NCBI GenBank assembly: GCA_028290765.1 | Contig: JAQGJF010000928.1 | Coordinates: forward strand, 1 to 7,233 | Length of the DNA: 7,233 bases | Direction of reading: 5' to 3' | Origin: Tardiphaga sp. | GTDB lineage: Bacteria > Pseudomonadota > Alphaproteobacteria > Rhizobiales > Xanthobacteraceae | Part shown: one piece after another, positions 1 to 5,257 of the stretch | Layout of the letters: every line of letters starts with the position of its first letter | How positions within the stretch are numbered: the first letter of the stretch is position 1 | Notes under the pieces: model-generated | The model's database searches: none | Seen by the model: only the letters and a program-made list of their open reading frames with translations | Told to the model about the DNA's origin: nothing | Position numbers and translations under genes: made by a program

Positions 1-390
1 CTGCGCGTCAGGCTCCTCCGTCGGGAAGTAATTGATCGCCACATTGGCGCCTTCGCGGGCGTAGGCGATCGCGGCGGCGCGGCCCATCCCCGAGTCTCCG
101 CCGGTGATCAATGCTTTACGTCCCGCCAGCCGTCCCGAGCCCCGATAGCTTTTCTCGCCATGATCGGGCGGCGGATCCATCTTGCTCGCGAGCCCCGGCC
201 ACGGCTGCGATTGCTTCTTGTAGGGCGGGCTCGGATACTTGGTGGTGGGATCCTGCAAGTCCTGCGTGGCCATCGGCTCCTCTCCTTTTGCGATGGCGGT
301 AGTGCCGGAGAGGGCGATGCCCACCACTCCCATTCCCGCGCCGCCGACGACACGCCTGCGAGTCATTGCGGGTTCGTTCGCCTTCGCCAT
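1..390 (-). CDS. SDR family oxidoreductase (YghA/GSP39-like), N-terminal part, with Tat-type leader
   Basis: The frame is open to the left edge, so only the first 130 residues are present. Residues 40-130 match the start of the YghA / general stress protein 39 class of NAD(P)-dependent short-chain dehydrogenases. They include [20 protein letters not shown], then [13 protein letters not shown], then the cofactor motif TGGDSGMG (TGxxxGxG, about residues 96-103) and [20 protein letters not shown]. coli YghA is an NADP-dependent aldehyde reductase; the catalytic Tyr/Lys part lies outside the window. Two starts are possible. ATG at 390 has GGAG seven bases upstream and adds 39 residues with MTRRRVVGG, a hydrophobic stretch and an Ala-x-Ala end, which resembles a twin-arginine signal peptide. 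ATG at 273 also has a good AGGAGAGGAG site and would give a cytoplasmic enzyme of usual length. I chose 390 because an EcfG-like promoter lies just upstream. Family assignment is firm; export is inference. Confidence 0.88.
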   Translation of the reverse strand, partial: MAKANEPAMTRRRVVGGAGMGVVGIALSGTTAIAKGEEPMATQDLQDPTTKYPSPPYKKQSQPWPGLASKMDPPPDHGEKSYRGSGRLAGRKALITGGDSGMGRAAAIAYAREGANVAINYFPTEEPDAQ

Positions 391-415
391 GTCGCAACTC
401 CGGATTTCTGATTTC

Positions 416-440
416 AACCAGCGGACATGTGGTTCGTTCC
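416..440 (-). promoter_or_regulatory. EcfG-type promoter for the SDR gene
   Basis: Read on the minus strand, GGAAC (440-436) is followed by a 16-nt spacer and GGTT (419-416). The alphaproteobacterial general-stress sigma factor EcfG recognises roughly GGAAC-N16/17-CGTT. Only the first -10 base differs. Transcription would begin near 408-410, leaving a short leader that holds the GGAG ribosome site before ATG 390. Confidence 0.6.
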
Positions 441-553
441 CGGAAGGCGATCGGGCGGCCTCTCACCGGTGAGTGACAGCCGCCGACACGTGGTGTTTCT
501 TCCGGAACCCAGGCAAGCGGCGAGCTGCCGCATCCAGAACTTCGTCGGACTAT

Positions 554-578
554 GGAACATGAGTGTCGATTGTGAATT
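554..578 (+). promoter_or_regulatory. Weak EcfG-like promoter before the secreted Gly/Ala-rich gene
   Basis: A perfect GGAAC -35 box (554-558) is followed after 16 nt by AATT instead of CGTT. The spacing to ATG 615 is sensible and the gene type fits the regulon, but the -10 match is poor. Another GGAAC at 504-508 has no -10 box at the right distance. Confidence 0.25.
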
Positions 579-614
579 TCTTCAGCACTGATGTTTAAAA
601 ACCGAAGAGGAAAC

Positions 615-932
615 ATGCGAACATTTATTATTGCTGCGACATTGATTGGGCTTTCGGCGGGTACTGCGCTGGCGCAGGCCGGCGCGAACCAGAATGCACC
701 GCATCCGAATTCGGCGGGCACCGGCGTTCAAACACCGGGCACTACCAGCACCGGCGTTGCAGTCGACAGGCCGACCACGGGCTCGTCGGTGGCGCCGCGG
801 ACCGTCGGCTCCGAGAAGGGCAACAACGCCAATTCGACCGGCAGCATGAACGCCGCCGGGGCCAACTCGCCCGCTGCCGCCGAAGGGCGCACCAGCGGCG
901 GCGCCGGCAGTGCCGGCGGCTCGGGTAAGTAA
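615..932 (+). CDS. Small secreted Gly/Ala/Ser/Thr-rich protein, hypothetical
   Basis: This is a 105-residue protein with a clear Sec signal peptide: MRTFIIAATLIGLSAGTALA with cleavage expected after residue 20 (ALA before Q). The mature part is low complexity and rich in Gly, Ala, Ser, Thr, Asn and Pro (NQNAPHPNSAGTG, PGTTSTG, GNNANSTGSMNAAG, SGGAGSAGGSGK). It has no cysteine and little hydrophobic character, so it is probably disordered in the periplasm or envelope. An upstream in-frame ATG at 591 was not used because GAGGAAAC directly precedes ATG 615 and the signal peptide begins there. A strong intrinsic terminator follows about 30 nt after the stop, so the gene is monocistronic. I do not recognise a family. 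The frameshifted gene at 3836 has the same design. Confidence 0.8.
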   Translation: MRTFIIAATLIGLSAGTALAQAGANQNAPHPNSAGTGVQTPGTTSTGVAVDRPTTGSSVAPRTVGSEKGNNANSTGSMNAAGANSPAAAEGRTSGGAGSAGGSGK

Positions 933-962
933 CGCACTTTCACAAGAGCGGATGTACCCTTC

Positions 963-991
963 AGGCCCCGGAGCAATCCGGGGCCTTTTTT
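963..991 (+). terminator. Rho-independent terminator after the secreted Gly/Ala-rich gene
   Basis: A perfect 10-bp stem, AGGCCCCGGA (963-972) with TCCGGGGCCT (977-986), is closed by a GCAA tetraloop of GNRA type and followed by an unbroken T run to 991. It ends the 615-932 gene about 30 nt after its stop. Confidence 0.92.
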
Positions 992-998
992 GGGGCCA

Positions 999-1265
999 AT
1001 GGCGGCGGCATCGAAGTTCAACCGCGCCACGCTTCTTTGGGCATCCGTCAGTTCGATTTGCAAGTCGAAGTGGCGCTCATACAACGACGACGAACTGGAT
1101 GATCTTCCGTTGTTTCAGCCCTCCGCCAAAACAGGCCTCACAGCCCACCTCGGCTAGGGCGTGGAGAGGTATCTGAAGGGCGACACCGATGAGACCATGC
1201 AGGCGAATTTTGCGGTGCGCCTGGAGCAGAACATCCAGTCTTTATTCAAACGAAGCAAAAGCTGA
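999..1265 (+). pseudogene. Stop-interrupted reading frame, possible gene remnant
   Basis: The gap from the terminator to the 1391 promoter (about 400 nt) holds no intact gene I can support. One frame from ATG 999 runs 52 codons to a TAG at 1155-1157 and then continues another 35 codons to TGA at 1263-1265. The part after the TAG (GVERYLKGDTDETMQANF, then AVRLEQNIQSLFKRSKS) looks like the charged helical end of a real protein and has mostly G or C in third positions. The first part includes YNDDELDDLPLFQPSAK. No ribosome site precedes ATG 999. It may be a decayed gene or chance; I recognise no family. Confidence 0.25.
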
Positions 1266-1390
1266 GTAGACGCCGGCCCCCACGGCGGCCATCACCGAAC
1301 TGGAAAGCGCAGCGATCTAAGATTCACGCCGTCGTCGCATGCGCGGTAGTTTGTCGCCTGGTCGACATTGCGTGCGCGTCGCCAACCACC

Positions 1391-1415
1391 GGAACGAAAG
1401 CGATCACGACACGTT
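1391..1415 (+). promoter_or_regulatory. Perfect EcfG promoter for the DUF892-DUF4142 pair
   Basis: GGAAC (1391-1395), a 16-nt spacer and CGTT (1412-1415) match the EcfG consensus exactly. Transcription should start near 1421-1423, about 28 nt before ATG 1450. Its position rules out an upstream in-frame start at 1339 for the next gene, because transcripts from here would not contain it. Confidence 0.82.
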
Positions 1416-1449
1416 AGAAAATCGCATTCATTTCTGGCCGGAGGCTCAC

Positions 1450-1959
1450 ATGGGATTCTTCACAAAAGACATCAAGACAATGAACGACCTGCTGCTGCAT
1501 GGGCTGCAGGACATCTACTACGCCGAACAGCAGATCACCAAGGCGCTGCCCAAGATGATCGACCAGGCCACCAACCGCGATCTCGCGACCGGCCTGAAGA
1601 ACCATCTCGAAGAAACTAACAAACAGATCGAGCGGCTCGACCAGGCCTTCAAGAAGCTCGGCCAGAAGCCGTCCGGAACGGATTGCCCGGCCATCGACGG
1701 CCTGATCAAGGAATCCGACGAGACCGCCGGCGAGATCGACGACAAATCGGTGCTCGATGCCGCCATTGTCGCCAACGCACAGGCGGTCGAGCATTACGAG
1801 ATCGCCCGTTACGGCACGCTGATCGCCTGGGCGGAAGAACTCGGCCATGACGACATCGTCCGGTTCCTGACCACCAACCTCAACGAGGAAAAAGCCGCCA
1901 ACACCAAGCTCAACACCGTGGCGCTGCGTAAGGGCGTCAACCGCAAGGCCGCAAGCTGA
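1450..1959 (+). CDS. DUF892 ferritin-like protein (YciE/YciF type)
   Basis: The 169-residue product matches the DUF892 ferritin-like family. Diagnostic stretches are MNDLLLHGLQDIYYAEQQI (about 11-29), NHLEETNKQIERLDQAF (51-67), and VEHYEIARYGTLIAWAEELG (113-132). These fit a four-helix bundle with Glu/His residues of the kind that bind a di-iron centre (E25, E54, E114, H115, E117, E130). E. coli YciE and YciF are stress-induced relatives; the exact role is unknown but metal handling or oxidative protection is usually proposed. There is no signal peptide, so it is cytoplasmic. The start is ATG 1450, with GGAGG six bases upstream and a perfect EcfG promoter about 35 nt away; the frame is open back to 1339 but that extension overlaps the promoter. 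The DUF4142 gene follows after 14 nt, probably on the same transcript. Confidence 0.92.
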   Translation: MGFFTKDIKTMNDLLLHGLQDIYYAEQQITKALPKMIDQATNRDLATGLKNHLEETNKQIERLDQAFKKLGQKPSGTDCPAIDGLIKESDETAGEIDDKSVLDAAIVANAQAVEHYEIARYGTLIAWAEELGHDDIVRFLTTNLNEEKAANTKLNTVALRKGVNRKAAS

Positions 1960-1973
1960 AAGAAAGGCACATC

Positions 1974-2498
1974 ATGAAGCGTTCATTTATCGTAGTCGGG
2001 TGCCTGCTGCTCGCCGGTCCCGCACTGGCCCAGTCCGTGGGAGAAAAGACCGGCGTCAATTCGACGCTGGGCATCAGCCCAACCACCGCCGACTTCGTCA
2101 AGGAAGTGGCGGTCAGCGACATGTTCGAAATTCAAGCCAGCACGCTGGCGCAGGACAAGGGCAATACGGCGCAAAAGACCTTTGCGGCCCAGATGGTCAC
2201 CGACCACACCAAGACCTCGACCGAACTCAAGGGGCTCATCTCCAGCGGCAAGGTGAAGGCCGAATTGCCGACCGCGCTCGACAGTTCGCACCAGAGCAAG
2301 CTCGACAAGCTCAAGGGCGAGACCGGCAAGGACTTTGCCTCGGATTTCGATTCGATGCAGGTCTCCGCGCACAAGGACGCGGTGTCGCTGTTCGAGCGTT
2401 ATGCCAAAGGCGGCGACAATTCCGACCTCAAGAATTGGGCCGGCAAGACGCTTCCGGCGCTGAAGCACCATCTCGAGATGGCGCAGAAACTGAAATAG
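1974..2498 (+). CDS. Exported DUF4142 domain protein
   Basis: This is a 174-residue protein with a Sec signal peptide (MKRSFIVVGCLLLAGPALA, cleavage after residue 19). The mature protein has the DUF4142 pattern: TADFVKEVAVSDMFEIQAS (38-56), a helix ending in FAAQMVTDHTKTSTEL (70-85), then DFDSMQVSAHKDAVSLFERY (124-143) and LPALKHHLEMAQKL near the C-terminus. DUF4142 belongs to the ferritin-like superfamily and is a periplasmic helical bundle of unknown biochemical role; conserved His residues (H78, H133, H165, H166) are seen. Cys10 is inside the signal peptide and is not in a lipobox. The ribosome site is AGAAAGG shortly before ATG. Its position behind the DUF892 gene pairs a cytoplasmic and a periplasmic ferritin-like protein under one EcfG promoter. 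Confidence 0.92.
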   Translation: MKRSFIVVGCLLLAGPALAQSVGEKTGVNSTLGISPTTADFVKEVAVSDMFEIQASTLAQDKGNTAQKTFAAQMVTDHTKTSTELKGLISSGKVKAELPTALDSSHQSKLDKLKGETGKDFASDFDSMQVSAHKDAVSLFERYAKGGDNSDLKNWAGKTLPALKHHLEMAQKLK

Positions 2499-2567
2499 AA
2501 GCCAGGGCTCGGCGGGCGCGCGGCCTAATGAGCAGGGCTATCGAATAGGACCAAGAGCGCCCTTTGC

Positions 2568-2629
2568 ACCTCTCCCCGCGTGCGCCGCGTGCAGGGAGAG
2601 GTCGGAGTCCGAGCGAATCGAGGACTCCG
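2568..2629. repeat. Double-hairpin intergenic repeat element
   Basis: Two inverted repeats lie side by side. The first is ACCTCTCCC (2568-2576) with GGGAGAGGT (2594-2602) around a GC-rich loop. The second is CGGAGTCC (2603-2610) with GGACTCCG (2622-2629) around an 11-nt loop containing GCGAATCG. Intergenic elements with CCTCTCCC/GGGAGAGG arms are very common in Bradyrhizobium and Rhodopseudomonas genomes, so this is probably a dispersed palindromic repeat. No T run follows, so it is not a classical terminator, though it may stabilise or end the DUF4142 transcript. Apart from this and the mini-ORF at 2731, the gap 2499-2861 shows nothing I can support. Confidence 0.6.
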
Positions 2630-2730
2630 GATCGTACGTGTCTGGAGCGCGCGCGACAGATGGCTATCGGCCGCCGATGGAATGCCGGCAGTTTAGGGCC
2701 GCACTGCTTTGGCCACCGGGAGGATTCAGG

Positions 2731-2849
2731 ATGGCGAGAATTTCGAAAGCGGCGGCCACGTTTTCGCGCACGCGTTGTTTTCCGACGCGCTGACGATTGC
2801 CGTGGCCCTGGGCGCCTGTTTCACCATCCGATACCTGGCAGCGCGCTGA
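2731..2849 (+). pseudogene. Possible frameshifted mini-ORF
   Basis: ATG 2731 has a textbook GGGAGGA site seven bases upstream but its frame stops at 2791-2793 after 20 residues (MARISKAAATFSRTRCFPTR). The -1 frame over the same DNA continues to TGA 2847-2849 with a protein-like end, ALFSDALTIAVALGACFTI then RYLAAR. One missing base near 2775-2790 would join them into a protein of about 39 residues with a hydrophobic helix and a basic end. The next gene begins 12 nt after this stop. No family is recognised, and so short a case could be chance. Confidence 0.25.
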
Positions 2850-2861
2850 GAATCCGATGCC

Positions 2862-3188
2862 ATGGCCGATGACAAGGAAACCCTCGAGGTCCCTGCGGCG
2901 CCCATTGAGGTGGCCGAAACGAACTGGCTGTTCCAGCTGGCTCCGGCCAGCGAAGATTTGGCGCAGAAGAGTCGACAGGTCGCCATCGTGCCGGCGGAGT
3001 CTGAGCTCCAGGCCAGGCAGATTGCGCAATCCGCCGATCCCTTTGGTCGCGACTGGACCAACCCCTCTTTGTTCGTCTGCGGCAGAACGGAGACACCGGA
3101 CCGGCACGTGATCGGCGACATCGTTTTCAGGTCTGTGGCCGCGCCTGCGATCGTGAAGCCAAAGCGCAACAAGTCCTCGGCGCCTTGA
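2862..3188 (+). CDS. Hypothetical 108-residue protein
   Basis: Codon use is typical of the window, with mostly G or C in third positions, and the protein is balanced and soluble. Its N-terminal half is acidic (MADDKETLEVPAAPIEVAET, then NWLFQLAPASEDLAQKS). The C-terminal half has the compact stretch SADPFGRDWTNPSLFVCG, then TPDRHVIGDIVFRSVAAPA, and ends in a basic tail (KPKRNKSSAP). There is no signal peptide or membrane segment. The ribosome site before ATG 2862 is weak. The gene converges with the minus-strand HTH gene, with only 3 nt between the two stop codons, so each transcript must run into the other gene. I do not recognise a family. Long open frames on the opposite strand have a less protein-like composition and were taken as shadows. 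Confidence 0.6.
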   Translation: MADDKETLEVPAAPIEVAETNWLFQLAPASEDLAQKSRQVAIVPAESELQARQIAQSADPFGRDWTNPSLFVCGRTETPDRHVIGDIVFRSVAAPAIVKPKRNKSSAP

Positions 3189-3191
3189 ATC

Positions 3192-3410
3192 TCAGCGTTG
3201 TCTCAAATTACCCAGCGACACCTCGGCCAGTTTCTTCCGAACCTCCTGCATCGTCGGAAATGGAGCGCCGAGCTTACGGGCTTGGTTGCGAACGGCACTG
3301 ATCGTCCGCTTGAATGCAACCGAGGCGCGCGCGATTGACACGCCCTGCGCCACCACGGCCTTCAGGAGATGGTTTTCTTGATGGGTCCAAGGTCCGGTAC
3401 GACGGCTCAC
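3192..3410 (-). CDS. Small helix-turn-helix (GcrA/Myb-like) putative DNA-binding protein
   Basis: This is a 72-residue basic protein beginning SRRTGPWTHQENHLLKAVV, followed by AQGVSIARASVAFKRTISAV and RNQARKLGAPFP. The layout (aromatic W-T-x-x-E start, a short turn, then a recognition helix with KRTxSAVRNQARKLG) is that of Myb/SANT-like or GcrA-type HTH domains, which in alphaproteobacteria bind DNA. The start is GTG at 3410, preceded closely by GGAGGAGAGG. The C-terminus (MQEVRKKLAEVSLGNLRQR) is too short for a second domain, so it is a stand-alone small regulator. No EcfG-like promoter was found upstream, unlike several neighbours. Its targets are unknown; regulating the adjacent genes is only a possibility. 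Confidence 0.75.
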   Translation of the reverse strand: MSRRTGPWTHQENHLLKAVVAQGVSIARASVAFKRTISAVRNQARKLGAPFPTMQEVRKKLAEVSLGNLRQR

Positions 3411-3465
3411 CCTCTCCTCCAGAATCCAGCACGTCCCTCAGATTCGCAGTCAATGGTCGTGCAGC

Positions 3466-3600
3466 ATGTTCCGCCAGGCCACGCTTTTCGAGCCAGAGAA
3501 ATCCGATGGCCAGTTGCCGGAGGTCACTACGATCAAATCGGGCGGGAAGTTGATCTCCCGATTTGAAACGAGCACGAAGGGGATCGCCGTAAGTTCCTGA
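3466..3600 (+). CDS. Short hypothetical ORF in the gap after the HTH gene
   Basis: ATG 3466 opens a 44-residue frame (MFRQATLFEPEKSDGQLPEV, TTIKSGGKLISRFETSTKGI, AVSS) with reasonable third-position G or C and a soluble, protein-like composition. There is no obvious ribosome site. The same frame continues after the TGA for 50 more codons to TAA 3751-3753 with a Trp- and Arg-rich run (LAAWIEPWTQWQRFRSGW), so it may be a stop-interrupted remnant. The rest of the gap 3411-3835 holds only the EcfG-like promoter and the tandem repeat listed separately. Confidence 0.3.
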   Translation: MFRQATLFEPEKSDGQLPEVTTIKSGGKLISRFETSTKGIAVSS

Positions 3601-3718
3601 CTTGAGGGCGGATCGAGAGATTTAGCAGCGTGGATCGAACCGTGGACACAATGGCAGCGCTTCCGAAGTGGCTGGGCCCGCGCCGTCAGGATTAAAAACG
3701 CCGACCGTGCCCGCAAAT

Positions 3719-3743
3719 GGAACATGCGTCTTACGCTGATGTT
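3719..3743 (+). promoter_or_regulatory. EcfG-type promoter for the second secreted-protein gene
   Basis: GGAAC (3719-3723), a 16-nt spacer and TGTT (3740-3743) match EcfG promoters except for the first -10 base. A start near 3750 would give a leader of about 85 nt that contains the 16-nt tandem repeat and the ribosome site of the 3836 gene. Confidence 0.55.
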
Positions 3744-3790
3744 TCTTTCGTAATCCTCAACTAGCGCCGAAGACGCTATCGACGGAGGAT

Positions 3791-3822
3791 AAAACGGATA
3801 AACCAAAAAACGGATGAACCAA
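3791..3822 (+). repeat. 16-nt tandem repeat in the leader of the 3836 gene
   Basis: AAAACGGATAAACCAA (3791-3806) is followed directly by AAAACGGATGAACCAA (3807-3822), two copies differing at one base. They end exactly where the AGAGGAGAGG ribosome site begins, so a local duplication has lengthened the untranslated leader. Confidence 0.75.
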
Positions 3823-3835
3823 GAGGAGAGGAAAA

Positions 3836-4193
3836 ATGACCTCAGGGCAGATCGTTCTCGCGGGCTGCGCCGCAACAATTCTGGGGGTTGGTCAGCGCAC
3901 AAGCCGGCCCCTGCACTACAGGAGGCAAGGACGCCGGCTCGGGGCCCACGCCGGACAACACCGGCCAGACGGTCGGCACCGCGTCGACGAACACCGGACA
4001 GCACCCTCCGACCGGTGGGCTGAACCGCATCGCGGGCAACGCCGCGACCTCGCCCGAAGATGCTCAAAAGCAGATGCAGGGCCAACCGACGGCAGCTCAG
4101 GAAGCGCAGGGCGCGCACCCCTCGGCGAAGATGACCGATCAGCTGCAGACGATCACGCGCGGAAGCCTGCCGGCGCAAAAGACGAAGGAATGA
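3836..4193 (+). pseudogene. Small secreted Gly/Thr/Gln-rich protein, frameshifted in the signal peptide
   Basis: ATG 3836 has a strong AGGAGAGG site and starts a signal peptide, MTSGQIVLAGCAATILG, but the frame then leaves protein-like sequence at a run of five G (3883-3887). The +1 frame carries on as LVSAQAGPCTTGGKDAGSG and continues to TGA 4191-4193 with NTGQTVGTASTNTGQHPPTG, RIAGNAATSPEDAQKQMQG and a Lys-rich end. Removing one G joins them into a 118-residue preprotein with cleavage after AQA. As written, translation would give a 124-residue nonsense product ending at 4210. The mature protein is low complexity and hydrophilic with a single Cys, in the style of the secreted protein at 615. 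The next gene begins 1 nt after the stop. The error could be biological (slippage at the G run) or in the sequence. No family is recognised. Confidence 0.7.
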
Positions 4194-4194
4194 G

Positions 4195-4431
4195 ATGGCG
4201 TTGCCAGTGAAATCCGAGAACCGGGAGGACAAGCTTCCTCTGGAGCGCGCGCTGCGCGCTCTGGAGGATGTTCGTACATCGCTCAAGAGGTTCTCGGCGA
4301 CCGAGTCGGTCGCGGGAAGCGATGCCCTCAATGCGGAGCTCAAGATCGTGCGGCGCAAAGCCAAGAAGCTCCGCAAGCGCACGATGGCTTTAGGGAACCT
4401 TTGGGACAAAAATGCCCAAAGCACCTCTTGA
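4195..4431 (+). CDS. Small charged helical protein, hypothetical
   Basis: The product is 78 residues, rich in Lys, Arg, Glu and Leu, with a likely helix-turn-helix hairpin or coiled coil: LPLERALRALEDVRTSLKRF (about 14-33) and DALNAELKIVRRKAKKLRKR (43-62). There is no signal peptide. ATG 4195 comes 1 nt after the stop of the preceding secreted-protein gene, with AAGGA six bases upstream, so the two are probably co-transcribed and perhaps translationally coupled. The very basic RRKAKKLRKR stretch could bind nucleic acid, but that is only a guess. A 7-bp inverted repeat (CTTTGGG at 4399-4405, CCCAAAG at 4415-4421) lies in its 3' end with no T run. I do not recognise a family. Confidence 0.65.
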   Translation: MALPVKSENREDKLPLERALRALEDVRTSLKRFSATESVAGSDALNAELKIVRRKAKKLRKRTMALGNLWDKNAQSTS

Positions 4432-4482
4432 ACGGCAGCTGGTTGTGCATGGCCGAGGCGGCAGCTTCCGGGCGGAGAGATT

Positions 4483-5205
4483 ATGGCGCGCATCCTGATT
4501 GGGACTTCCGGTTGGCACTATGATTCGTGGCGCGGACCGTTTTACCCGCCGGGACTCACCATCAAACAGCAGCTGCAATACTACGCCAGCCAGCTCGACA
4601 GCGCCGAGCTAAACGGCGTGTTCTACCGGACGCCAACGCCGGAAGCGGTCCGAAGCTGGCGCGAGCAGACAGGCCATGATTTCGTGTTCACCTGGAAGGC
4701 GTCGAAATTCATCACGCACTGGAAGCGGCTGTCGGATCGGTCCATCAACAGCCTGCAGCTGCTCGAAAGCCGCCTGAGCCTGCTCGGCGACAAGGCCGGA
4801 CCGATCCTGTTTCAGTTGCCGCCGAACTTCGCGGTCGATACCGACAGGCTGGCGTCCTTCATCAAGCTGCTGTCGCGAAAACGCCGCTATAGCTTCGAAT
4901 TCCGGCATCCGAGCTGGTACTGCGCGCCGGTCCTGAGATTACTGAGAGACGAGAACATTTCGCTATGCCTGTCCGATCACCATGACGCGCCGGCGCCATG
5001 GCGGCGAACCGCGGATTTCGTTTATATTCGGGGACACGGTCCGGGCGGACGCTATGCCGGCCACTACCGCCCCGCGACGCTTCGCGCCTGGGCCGCGCGC
5101 ATCAAATCCTGGAAAAAGCAAGGATGCGACGTCTTTGTCTATTTCGACAACGACCAGAAGAGCGCGGCCCCGCTCGACGCCATGAAGCTGAAGCAGCTCA
5201 TTTAG
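4483..5205 (+). CDS. DUF72 domain protein (YecE type)
   Basis: This 240-residue protein matches DUF72 along its whole length. The N-terminus has GTSGWHYDSWRGPFYP (7-22), followed by SAELNGVFYRTPTPEAVRSW, then FTWKASKFITHWKRL, GPILFQLPPNF, YSFEFRHPSWY, DFVYIRGHGPGGRYAGHY, and VFVYFDND near the end. The family adopts a TIM-barrel-like fold related to sugar isomerase or endonuclease IV-type barrels; its reaction is not established. Size and motif order are normal and nothing appears missing. There is no signal peptide. ATG 4483 is preceded by GGAGAG at good spacing. It begins 51 nt after the small helical gene and may belong to the same transcript from the promoter at 3719. It converges with the PRC-barrel gene. 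Confidence 0.93.
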   Translation: MARILIGTSGWHYDSWRGPFYPPGLTIKQQLQYYASQLDSAELNGVFYRTPTPEAVRSWREQTGHDFVFTWKASKFITHWKRLSDRSINSLQLLESRLSLLGDKAGPILFQLPPNFAVDTDRLASFIKLLSRKRRYSFEFRHPSWYCAPVLRLLRDENISLCLSDHHDAPAPWRRTADFVYIRGHGPGGRYAGHYRPATLRAWAARIKSWKKQGCDVFVYFDNDQKSAAPLDAMKLKQLI

Positions 5206-5215
5206 CGAAACAAAC

Positions 5216-5234
5216 CGGGCCTTCCTGCGGCCCG
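5216..5234. terminator. Weak hairpin between the DUF72 and PRC-barrel genes
   Basis: CGGGCC (5216-5221) pairs with GGCCCG (5229-5234) around a 7-nt loop in the 52-nt space between convergent stop codons. No T run follows on either strand, so at best it is a weak bidirectional terminator. Confidence 0.3.
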
Positions 5235-5257
5235 ACGTGAGCATGACGCCTTCGCCT

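Noticed and set aside
116..721. 201-residue minus-strand frame and other frames over 1-720
   Set aside because: It crosses the SDR gene in the wrong frame and the divergent promoter region; the composition is shadow-like.
1339..1449. Upstream extension of the DUF892 gene
   Set aside because: It overlaps the perfect EcfG promoter, and the family N-terminus and GGAGG site are at 1450.
1983..2548. 162-residue minus frame and 182-residue plus frame over DUF4142
   Set aside because: Both overlap a confidently identified DUF4142 gene with signal peptide in another frame.
2664..3172. Two minus-strand frames of about 148 residues
   Set aside because: They mirror the plus-strand hypothetical gene at 2862, which has better codon use. 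Neither shows a recognisable motif.
3468..3472. GTTCC as -35 box of a minus-strand EcfG promoter for the HTH gene
   Set aside because: No AAC sequence is found 16-17 nt away on the correct side.
4399..4421. 7-bp inverted repeat CTTTGGG/CCCAAAG as terminator
   Set aside because: It lies inside the coding sequence of the small helical gene and is not followed by a T run.
3450..4493. 347-residue open frame on the minus strand
   Set aside because: It lies opposite the secreted-protein and small helical genes, has an Arg/Ser/Leu-rich composition typical of antisense to GC-rich coding DNA, and shows no domain motif.
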